A stretch of 8,073 nt of DNA, taken from NCBI GenBank assembly GCA_964442525.1, contig CAYTZO010000037.1, positions 1-8,073 on the forward strand, given 5' to 3'. Each line of letters begins with the position of its first letter. Within the stretch, counting starts at the first letter, position 1. The notes below the pieces were generated by a model. That model was not told where the DNA came from, ran no database searches, and saw only the letters and a list, made by a program, of their open reading frames with translations. Made by a program: the position numbers and the translations under genes. Shown one piece after another: positions 1-5,184 of the stretch. The DNA is from CAYTZO01 sp964442525 (lineage in GTDB: Bacteria > Patescibacteriota > Microgenomatia > UBA10105 > UBA927).

Positions 1-3
1 TTG

Positions 4-78
4 GGTGACCGAGGGGATTCGAACCCCCGACGTCCTGCTCCACAGGCAGGCGCTCTACCAGGCTGAGCTACGGCCACC
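4..78 (-). tRNA. trnH: tRNA-His (anticodon GTG)
   Basis: Read on the minus strand this folds into a full cloverleaf: acceptor GTGGCCG/CGGTCAC, D stem GCTC/GAGC, anticodon stem CCTGC/GCAGG around loop CTGTGGA (anticodon GTG), and a T arm with TTCGAAT. Base 78 supplies the extra 5' G(-1) facing C73 at position 4, the identity element of histidine tRNA. The 3' end continues as CAA, so the terminal CCA is not fully encoded and must be added after transcription. It lies 29 nt downstream of the glycosidase stop codon. Confidence 0.97.
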
Positions 79-88
79 AAGCGACTCA

Positions 89-118
89 AGTATATCGTAG
101 TTTCCCTTTAGGGTCCAA
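89..118 (-). promoter_or_regulatory. Possible promoter of tRNA-His
   Basis: On the minus strand a TATACT box (89-94) ends about 10 nt before the 5' end of tRNA-His. A weak -35-like TTGGAC (113-118) lies 18 bp further upstream, inside the last codons of the glycosidase gene. The -10 is close to consensus and well placed, but the -35 is poor. Read-through from the glycosidase is an alternative. Confidence 0.4.
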
Positions 119-1820
119 TGAAGCGGGCGATGAGCGTTTTGGGAGGAAGCTTGATAGTAGCGAGGATATCGGCGGGGGTAAATGCGCCGTCCCCATTTAG
201 GTCAAGAGGAAGAAATCGTTTGAATGCCACCTCGGTGGTTTGGCCCGTGAGCACCTGGATGCTTTGTCTGGGGAGATAGTACGGGACAACGGCTACGATG
301 CGGTAGGAATTTCCGGGAATAATGTCCGTGACGCCCTCGACGCGCACAGAACCGTCCTCTACCGAGAGTCCTCGTAGCTCGCGGATGAGGCGGTTCCCGT
401 CGTAGATAAGTACGCGGGTGTCCCCGGCGTCACTTCTTCTTCTCCAGCCGAGCTGTATACGAAGGGACAGTGATGGTGCAGGCAGGATTTTTACCGGATG
501 TCTTTCAAGGATCACCTGCGTACCATAATGCTTAAGAAAGACCGTCACTAGGTCGGTACCCGTGGTCATTGGGGTTTTTACCGAAAGAGACAGATCCCCG
601 GATTCTCCCGGCTGGAGGGTGGGTAGGGGGTCGGGAGTAACTATGAAGTCGTTTTTTTCCGTCTGAACAACCAGTTGGTAGTCATCGCGCGGGTCCAGAA
701 TGCCCCCTCCCTCGTTTTTAACGGTTGTAGCGAGATTATAGGAGGAACCCGCGATTAACACGGGCGGGAAAAGCGGGTGCGTCAGGTTAAAGATAAGCCG
801 CTGTTTCGGTCTTCCGGCGACTTTGGGCACTGCCTTATACGTATCGAATTGAGGATAGAATTCTTGGCTGCCGAGTTTTTGCCAGGAAAAGTTGTCAAAC
901 GGTACGTCTTGGTAATTAAAAACAAATGGCGTAACCGCGACAACGAGAGGATCCTGCCAAACGTCAGCGGCAAGGCGGAAATTTTCAGCTACTTTTTCCG
1001 CAGAAAAAAAACCTGCGCTCACCCGTTTTCCCTCACTATGGGCCCAACCTGTCTCGGTGATAAAAACCGGCAGTGTCTTGGTGTTGCCAAGGTCCGAAAG
1101 GAGCGAAAGCTCCCATTGATAGGTCCGAAGACTTCCCCTTCCCCAGCCGGTGGGAGATCCGGAAAATCCGGGATTCGGGTAGGAGTGCGACGCCCAGCCG
1201 TCAATCGCGTCAAACAGGCCGGGCGCCGATGCGAGCATGCGTTTGAGAAATACGGCCTCATCCATAGCCTCTCCGTCGGAGCGCGCTGAAGCATCAAAGC
1301 CGGCAGGGAGCACAAAAAAGTCTTCGGAGGCGCTTTTGAGAGCCTTTGAGTAAGCCATAAGGACCGACGCATACCCTTCGGGATCAAGGGTATTTCCCCA
1401 TTCTTTTGCATGGTTTGGTTCGTTAAAGAGCACCACATACCGATTTGCTATAGGCCAATTCAGGGAATTGAGGAACGTGGCCCACTCACCCGCCGCTTCT
1501 TCCGTCGGCTTGGCCCACCAGTCGCCCACGGGGTGAGTTGCGATCCGAACAATAGGAATAAGACGGAGCCTTCGCATGGCGTTAAAGATTTCCTGCCATT
1601 TGCCGAAATTCCGGTCATTATCCTGTATGACCAGCGTGACGTATCCCCAATCCCCGCCCGCCGAGTTTACGAGAGGCGCGGTATTTACTACGTCATTGGT
1701 ATCTGCGACGTGGATGCCGTATTTGTTGTTGGGTGTTTCCCGTGGATTATAGACAGCAAAAGCCGGCTGCACGAACGCGGCCAGCAAAAGGAAGCAGATA
1801 ATACGTGATAGAAAGCGCAT
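108..1820 (-). CDS. Secreted clan-A-type glycoside hydrolase with CARDB-like, beta-sandwich and EF-hand/dockerin-like tail
   Basis: Predicted extracellular retaining glycosidase of 570 residues. Residues 1-22 are a classical signal peptide ending in AFA. Residues about 30-335 look like a TIM-barrel catalytic domain of the GH-A clan (GH39/GH5-like): N133-E134-P135 would carry the acid/base glutamate and T255-E256-T257-G258-W259 the nucleophile. Residues about 340-445 resemble a CARDB/Ig-like module (VKNEGG at 367-372). Residues about 450-535 resemble a carboxypeptidase-regulatory-like beta sandwich. Residues 540-551 form one Ca-binding EF-hand/dockerin-type loop (D540, N542, D544, G545, D551). 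A true type I dockerin has two such repeats; only one is present and no cohesin gene is visible. The ATG lies 15 nt after the CCA end of tRNA-Arg with no Shine-Dalgarno sequence. Substrate cannot be read from the sequence; a polysaccharide or glycoconjugate outside the cell is inferred. The GH clan is fairly sure, the exact family is not. Confidence 0.85.
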   Translation of the reverse strand: MRFLSRIICFLLLAAFVQPAFAVYNPRETPNNKYGIHVADTNDVVNTAPLVNSAGGDWGYVTLVIQDNDRNFGKWQEIFNAMRRLRLIPIVRIATHPVGDWWAKPTEEAAGEWATFLNSLNWPIANRYVVLFNEPNHAKEWGNTLDPEGYASVLMAYSKALKSASEDFFVLPAGFDASARSDGEAMDEAVFLKRMLASAPGLFDAIDGWASHSYPNPGFSGSPTGWGRGSLRTYQWELSLLSDLGNTKTLPVFITETGWAHSEGKRVSAGFFSAEKVAENFRLAADVWQDPLVVAVTPFVFNYQDVPFDNFSWQKLGSQEFYPQFDTYKAVPKVAGRPKQRLIFNLTHPLFPPVLIAGSSYNLATTVKNEGGGILDPRDDYQLVVQTEKNDFIVTPDPLPTLQPGESGDLSLSVKTPMTTGTDLVTVFLKHYGTQVILERHPVKILPAPSLSLRIQLGWRRRSDAGDTRVLIYDGNRLIRELRGLSVEDGSVRVEGVTDIIPGNSYRIVAVVPYYLPRQSIQVLTGQTTEVAFKRFLPLDLNGDGAFTPADILATIKLPPKTLIARFIGP

Positions 1821-1835
1821 GAAAAAGAGTCACTC

Positions 1836-1911
1836 TGGCGCCTCCGGGGGGATTCGAACCCTCAACCTTATCGTTAGAACCGATCTGCTCTATCCGTTGA
1901 GCTACGGAGGC
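1836..1911 (-). tRNA. trnR: tRNA-Arg (anticodon TCT)
   Basis: Minus-strand cloverleaf with acceptor GCCTCCG/CGGAGGC, D stem GCTC/GAGC, anticodon loop GTTCTAA (anticodon TCT, reads AGA/AGG) and T loop TTCGAAT. Discriminator G73 is followed by an encoded CCA (1836-1838). Two stem mismatches are visible: G27 opposite A43 at the base of the anticodon stem, and A50 opposite C64 in the T stem. It follows tRNA-Gly by 3 nt and precedes the glycosidase ATG by 15 nt, so all three are probably one transcript. Confidence 0.95.
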
Positions 1912-1914
1912 CCT

Positions 1915-1989
1915 TGGAGCGGGCGATGGGATTTGAACCCACGACCTTCTCCTTGGAAGGGAGACATTCTACCGCTGAACTACGCCCGC
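1915..1989 (-). tRNA. trnG: tRNA-Gly (anticodon TCC)
   Basis: Minus-strand cloverleaf: acceptor GCGGGCG/CGCCCGC, anticodon stem TCTCC/GGAGA around loop CTTCCAA (anticodon TCC), T stem GTGGG/CCCAT with loop TTCAAAT. Discriminator T73 is followed by an encoded CCA (1915-1917). It is the first gene of a tRNA-Gly, tRNA-Arg, glycosidase transcription unit. Confidence 0.97.
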
Positions 1990-1999
1990 TTCGACCTCT

Positions 2000-2005
2000 A
2001 TTATA
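2000..2005 (-). promoter_or_regulatory. -10 box for the tRNA-Gly/tRNA-Arg/glycosidase unit
   Basis: A perfect TATAAT on the minus strand ends 10 nt before the 5' end of tRNA-Gly, which would place the start of transcription about 4 nt upstream of the mature tRNA. The region about 17 bp upstream is only T-rich, not a good TTGACA. It sits in the 41-bp gap after the DUF192 stop codon. Confidence 0.55.
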
Positions 2006-2030
2006 CCTCGCGGGCATGATGAAAGAGAAG

Positions 2031-2480
2031 TCATTTATTGAGGAATACGACTTTGTCCCCTCTTTGGATACTCAATCGCCTGATTGTGCCTGCGTTTACC
2101 TCAAGTACTTTGTCGATCGGATATGCCGGGGAGACTTCGACCGGTGACTCGTTACCTTTAGGCGGCGGAACGTTTTCGGTGAGGTCAAGAATCGTTTTGT
2201 CACTGATCCAAATAAAATCGAGCGGGAATCGCATGTCCTTCATCCAGAAATTATACGTGCCGGGGCTGTCAAAGAGAAACAGCATTCCGCGGCCGTTCTG
2301 CAGGGATATCCTGCCACTTAAACCCCGTTCTTTTTGCCGCGGGGTCACGGCGACATCAACAGAAAACACCTGATTTTTGATTTGGAGTTTCGCACCCAGA
2401 GGATATTTCCAATAATACCAGCCAGTGAAAAAGACAAGAGCGGCAATGGCAGCGAGAATATATTTTTTCACAAGAGGCAT
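2031..2480 (-). CDS. Membrane-anchored DUF192 family protein
   Basis: 149 residues. A short basic start is followed by one hydrophobic segment (about 7-23), which should anchor the protein in the membrane with the domain outside. Residues about 31-148 are a DUF192 (PF02643) domain: ERGLSGR (51-57), GMLFLF (65-70), FWMKDM (78-83), FPLDFIWI (85-92), LEVNAG (126-131) and a terminal GD (141-142) are all in the family order. The family is widespread but has no established enzyme activity, so no function is claimed. The ATG follows the TAA stop of the coiled-coil gene by one nucleotide, and there is no Shine-Dalgarno sequence, so translation is probably coupled. It is the last protein gene of the polyprenyl synthase group. 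A new promoter for tRNA-Gly begins just downstream. Confidence 0.9.
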   Translation of the reverse strand: MPLVKKYILAAIAALVFFTGWYYWKYPLGAKLQIKNQVFSVDVAVTPRQKERGLSGRISLQNGRGMLFLFDSPGTYNFWMKDMRFPLDFIWISDKTILDLTENVPPPKGNESPVEVSPAYPIDKVLEVNAGTIRRLSIQRGDKVVFLNK

Positions 2481-2481
2481 T

Positions 2482-2742
2482 TTATTGGGTGATGCGGAGG
2501 CGCTTTTCTATCGTTTCAATCCTCGTTTCGTGGTCTTCTATTTGATCTTTGTATCCAATGACGAGCGTTACCTCTTCCCGCAACCCTTTTATTTCATGCA
2601 AAATTTCATCCTTAAAAGTAACGGTGTCTTTTTTAGAAGCACTAGTCGTTTCTAGATTCCCGAGCCTTTGCTCAATTTTTTTGAGATCCTGTTTTGTTGC
2701 CAAAAGTTTCTTTAATTTTAGAAGGTCATTATTTGTTAACAT
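2482..2742 (-). CDS. Small coiled-coil protein of unknown function
   Basis: 86 residues, highly charged, with no signal peptide, no membrane segment, no cysteine and no tryptophan. Residues about 7-31 (LLKLKKLLATKQDLKKIEQRLGNLE region) and about 44-84 show repeated hydrophobic spacing among Lys/Glu/Asp/Arg, typical of a helical coiled coil, with a polar TTSASKKDT-like linker at about 32-40. I recall similar short ORFs as common and uncharacterised in CPR genomes. No function can be assigned. It lies 31 nt after the polyprenyl synthase stop and 1 nt before the DUF192 start, so it is likely cotranscribed with both. The ATG is the only reasonable start; no clear Shine-Dalgarno sequence precedes it. 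Confidence 0.75.
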   Translation of the reverse strand: MLTNNDLLKLKKLLATKQDLKKIEQRLGNLETTSASKKDTVTFKDEILHEIKGLREEVTLVIGYKDQIEDHETRIETIEKRLRITQ

Positions 2743-2773
2743 AGCAATACTCTACGTCGTGAAAACAATGGTG

Positions 2774-3562
2774 TCAAGAAGTTCGCTCTACGCAAAAGCG
2801 CGCAAGCTCAAGGAGGGCTTTCTTAGATTTTCCGTTAACGGGAAGGGCGGAGATCTGAAATTTCGCCCGTTCATAAAAAGGTTGGGCCGAAATCGTTTTT
2901 TCGTGATCGAGTTGGTCATCCCGGATCTGGTAAAGCAAACCCAATGTCTCGCCGAGATCCTCAAGCTGTTGTATTATCGAAGTTTTCGCTTCGGCGAGTG
3001 TTGCGCCGACAGCCAGCGGCAGGGAAAACGTATAGCGGGCGGTTTTATAGAGATACAGTTTTTGTTTATCTTTCGTTCCTGCAATATCGTCCATTTGCGC
3101 CGCGCAAACATTCGCGAACTCGCGGGCAATGAGTGATTTTACTGCTGTACCGGTTAGTTCAAATCCGAGAAAAAATGCCAAATCTGCGGCATGGATGGCC
3201 ATACTTATGCCCTTGTGTTTGTCGCCCGTGAGCTTCTGATATTGATGGTGTATTGCGTCAACGCCTCTTCGTTTCAGATCCTGGTCGGCGATATCGTCAT
3301 GGATCAGAAATCCACAATGAAAAAGCTCCAGAGCCGCGGCGGTTTCAATAACTTCTTTTGGCAAATCATCCCGAAGCATTTTATAAGAAAAAATTACGAG
3401 ACTTGCGCGTATGGATTTTCCCCGAACGACAAAGTCTGATAACCGTTCGATTGCATCAATCCCCCATGAATTTACTTTGGAAAGATCGTGTTTCTTTTTT
3501 TGAAGAAACGTTCGGAGCTGTTGATCGGTGATTGGTTTGTACCGTGTAAGAAACTCAATCAT
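2774..3562 (-). CDS. Short polyprenyl diphosphate synthase (trans-isoprenyl transferase)
   Basis: 262 residues. It should condense isopentenyl diphosphate onto an allylic diphosphate, giving a polyprenyl diphosphate for membrane carriers or lipids. Visible family motifs: G48-K49-S50-I51-R52 in the place of the substrate-binding GKRxRP motif; the first Asp-rich motif D89-D90-I-A-D93 followed by KRRG; K173-T174; and the second Asp-rich motif Q212-I-R-D215-D216-Q-L-D219. All metal ligands are present. Position -5 before the first DD is Gly84 and -4 is Phe85, so product length is ambiguous. The protein is shorter than the usual roughly 300 residues: after DDQLD the common glycine/lysine-rich loop (GKxxGxDLxxxKxT) is not recognisable. 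The ATG lies 2 nt after the encoded CCA of tRNA-Pro, so no ribosome-binding site can exist between them. It heads a likely unit with the coiled-coil and DUF192 genes. Confidence 0.88.
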   Translation of the reverse strand: MIEFLTRYKPITDQQLRTFLQKKKHDLSKVNSWGIDAIERLSDFVVRGKSIRASLVIFSYKMLRDDLPKEVIETAAALELFHCGFLIHDDIADQDLKRRGVDAIHHQYQKLTGDKHKGISMAIHAADLAFFLGFELTGTAVKSLIAREFANVCAAQMDDIAGTKDKQKLYLYKTARYTFSLPLAVGATLAEAKTSIIQQLEDLGETLGLLYQIRDDQLDHEKTISAQPFYERAKFQISALPVNGKSKKALLELARFCVERTS

Positions 3563-3564
3563 AA

Positions 3565-3641
3565 TGGTCGGGGCGGGCAGACTCGAACTGCCGACCTCAC
3601 GCTCCCAAAGCGTGCATTCTAGCCAACTGAACTACGCCCCG
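3565..3641 (-). tRNA. trnP: tRNA-Pro (anticodon TGG)
   Basis: Minus-strand cloverleaf: acceptor CGGGGCG/CGCCCCG, anticodon stem CACGC/GCGTG around loop TTTGGGA (anticodon TGG), T stem GGCAG/CTGCC with loop TTCGAGT, discriminator A and an encoded CCA (3565-3567). Only two nucleotides separate CCA from the polyprenyl synthase ATG. It follows tRNA-Leu by 28 nt, probably in the same transcript. Confidence 0.97.
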
Positions 3642-3669
3642 TTCCTGTAACAATATTGACAAATTCAGG

Positions 3670-3756
3670 TGCCGAGGGTGGGGGTCGAACCCACACGAAG
3701 TGTTGAGCTTCACGGGCTCTTAAGGCCCGGGCGTCTACCAATTCCGCCACCTCGGC
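3670..3756 (-). tRNA. trnL: tRNA-Leu (anticodon TAA)
   Basis: Minus-strand class II tRNA of 87 nt: acceptor GCCGAGG/CCTCGGC, D arm with GGTAGAC, anticodon stem CGGGC/GCCCG around loop CTTAAGA (anticodon TAA), a long variable arm closed by GAAG/CTTC, and T stem GTGGG/CCCAC. Discriminator A73 is followed by CCT, so CCA is not encoded. Its 5' end is one base from the assembly gap, so its promoter is not visible. Confidence 0.96.
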
Positions 3757-3757
3757 T

Positions 3758-3857
3758 NNNNNNNNNNNNNNNNNNNNNNNNNNNNNNNNNNNNNNNNNNN
3801 NNNNNNNNNNNNNNNNNNNNNNNNNNNNNNNNNNNNNNNNNNNNNNNNNNNNNNNNN
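3758..3857. other. Assembly gap (100 N)
   Basis: Exactly 100 undetermined bases, the conventional filler for a scaffold join of unknown length. It separates tRNA-Leu from the SGNH gene and removes the latter's 3' end. Distance and any genes between the two sides are unknown. Any reading frame drawn across it into the tRNA is an artefact. Confidence 0.98.
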
Positions 3858-5085
3858 CGGCATACCCTTTTTCATTAAAATGCGGATCATAAATTCCGTA
3901 CATACCGGTAAAGTTTTTGGCAAAGACGGGGTAGGCGTCTATGAGCGGTACGCCAAGGGCATTTGCGTACTCCGTCATAAGCTCAACGGGCACGCGATCC
4001 TCCCGGAAATCATAGATCTTGCCAAAAATAGTAGCCTGGTATGCAACCGATTCGCTTGTCGAGACCATCCACGGATAGGGATACGAGGCAAAGTAAAGAG
4101 GAACGTTGCGCTTGCGGGTTTCGTTACGAATATAGCTGAGGAGCCGAAAGGTAGCCGCATACTTGGCTCTCGCCGTAGGAAGGTCGTAGGGAATTACGTT
4201 TTGCACAAGGCTCTCCGGTAGTGCTCGGGAGAAATCAGGCCCATACTGCTTGATCAACTGTCCGTAAGTGATGCGCTCATATTTCCCCTGCGCGGCACTG
4301 CGTTCAATGATGCCAGCCCGAAAGAGAAACGCATATTTATACAGCGCATAGGAGAGTTGATACAGACGATGAAATAGTGAACTTCCGAACATGAGCTTCG
4401 TGAGCCAAAATGCCGACGGATTATCAAATGCGACCAGTTTTCCATACTGACCAACGGCAAACTGCTTGAGACCATCAGGTCTGGGGAGTTCTTTTGGGGC
4501 AGTCGGTATGCCGTTGGGATCAAGGGAAAAGTTTTGGATGTTTACGCGATCTTCCTCAAAATCAGATACGTCTTCGGCGACAATGACCAGGTCCGGTTTG
4601 AGATAATCCAGATATACGGAAGTCAGGAGCGCATACTGGATTGTGGAATATCCGGGAACACCCAGCGAATAGACGGTGATGTTTGGCGCTACTTTCTCCC
4701 GCAGCAACCGCTCCAGGACTGCCGGATAGGTTCGGGACTGATTGGCATTATATCCATAGGTAAATGAGTCTCCGAGAATTACAATGCGATAGTCGTTTGT
4801 CTGCTTCGGGAAAAATTCACGGGTCCGAAATCCATGTGCGTTGGTCTCAACGGTAAAGGTGCCTCCGGGTTCGCGAAACGGCAGCAGGCCGTTAAAACTT
4901 CTCCTGTTCGTGTAGAGGAAGAGGGGATGCACGGTATTTTGCCACGCTCCTTTATTGAAGAGCATAAATAAATCCGGCGAAAGGATACTGCCGCTTGCGA
5001 CGTCATAGATCCGCAAAACCGCTTCTGTCAGAAGGATAAGAGCGAGAAAAAAAATAATTTTTTTCCCGAGCGTGGGTTTGGGCAT
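3858..5085 (-). CDS. Membrane-anchored SGNH/GDSL-type hydrolase, 3' end lost in gap
   Basis: 409 residues are visible from the ATG at 5085; the C-terminus is in the gap. A basic start and a hydrophobic helix (about 10-24) anchor it, placing the rest outside the membrane. Residues 100-111 give block I, IVILGDSFTYG, with S107 as the presumed nucleophile. LGVPGYST (141-148) fits the block II glycine. The last visible residues, D400-P-H402-F-N404-EKGY, fit the block V Asp/His pair. Where SGNH enzymes usually have a block III Asn (often GNDxxD), this one reads VAEDVSDFEED (169-179), with no Asn at the expected spot. Such proteins often remove or transfer acyl groups on glycans or lipids; the substrate here is unknown. 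An upstream TTG/ATG extension to 5160 is possible but adds unlikely residues before the anchor. No Shine-Dalgarno sequence precedes the ATG. It is divergent from the plus-strand PP-loop gene. Confidence 0.82.
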
Positions 5086-5101
5086 AATGAAATTTTCTAT
5101 C

Positions 5102-5127
5102 AGTATATCATGAGGTTTACTTGACAA
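5102..5127 (-). promoter_or_regulatory. Possible promoter of the SGNH gene
   Basis: On the minus strand TTGTCA (5122-5127) is followed by TATACT (5102-5107). The 14-bp spacer is shorter than the ideal 17, so this is only a candidate. The TTGTCA overlaps, on the other strand, the TTGACA of the opposing promoter region. Confidence 0.3.
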
Positions 5128-5143
5128 GATAAGTATGTATGAT
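5116..5143 (+). promoter_or_regulatory. Candidate promoter of the plus-strand PP-loop gene
   Basis: TTTACT (5116-5121), a 16-bp spacer and TATGAT (5138-5143) form a plausible housekeeping promoter with a start near 5150, about 35 nt before the ATG. A perfect TTGACA at 5121-5126 also lies here but has no good -10 at 17 bp; GATACT (5141-5146) follows at only 14 bp. Confidence 0.45.
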
Positions 5144-5184
5144 ACTGTGATGTATAGCATAAATTATTGTGCTTATGGCGTTCC

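Noticed and set aside
103..112. CCCTAAAGGG hairpin at the glycosidase stop codon
   Set aside because: Only 3-4 pairs with a minimal loop and no T-tract, so not a credible terminator.
777..1289. Plus-strand ORF of 170 codons inside the glycosidase
   Set aside because: Antisense shadow; Arg/Lys-rich composition without motifs, while the opposite strand carries both catalytic motifs.
1819..2019. Plus-strand ORF of 66 codons reading GGIRTLNL and WDLNPRPS
   Set aside because: It is the antisense of tRNA-Arg and tRNA-Gly. Such peptides are a well-known false annotation produced by tRNA genes.
2549..3136. Plus-strand ORF of 195 codons
   Set aside because: Antisense to the coiled-coil gene and polyprenyl synthase; no family resemblance.
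3619..3857. Continuation of the SGNH reading frame across the gap
   Set aside because: The frame crosses 100 N and then reads through tRNA-Leu. Gap length is unknown, so the true C-terminus cannot be given.
3669..3878. Plus-strand ORF with VGVEPTRS running into the gap
   Set aside because: Antisense of tRNA-Leu joined to undetermined bases; not a gene.
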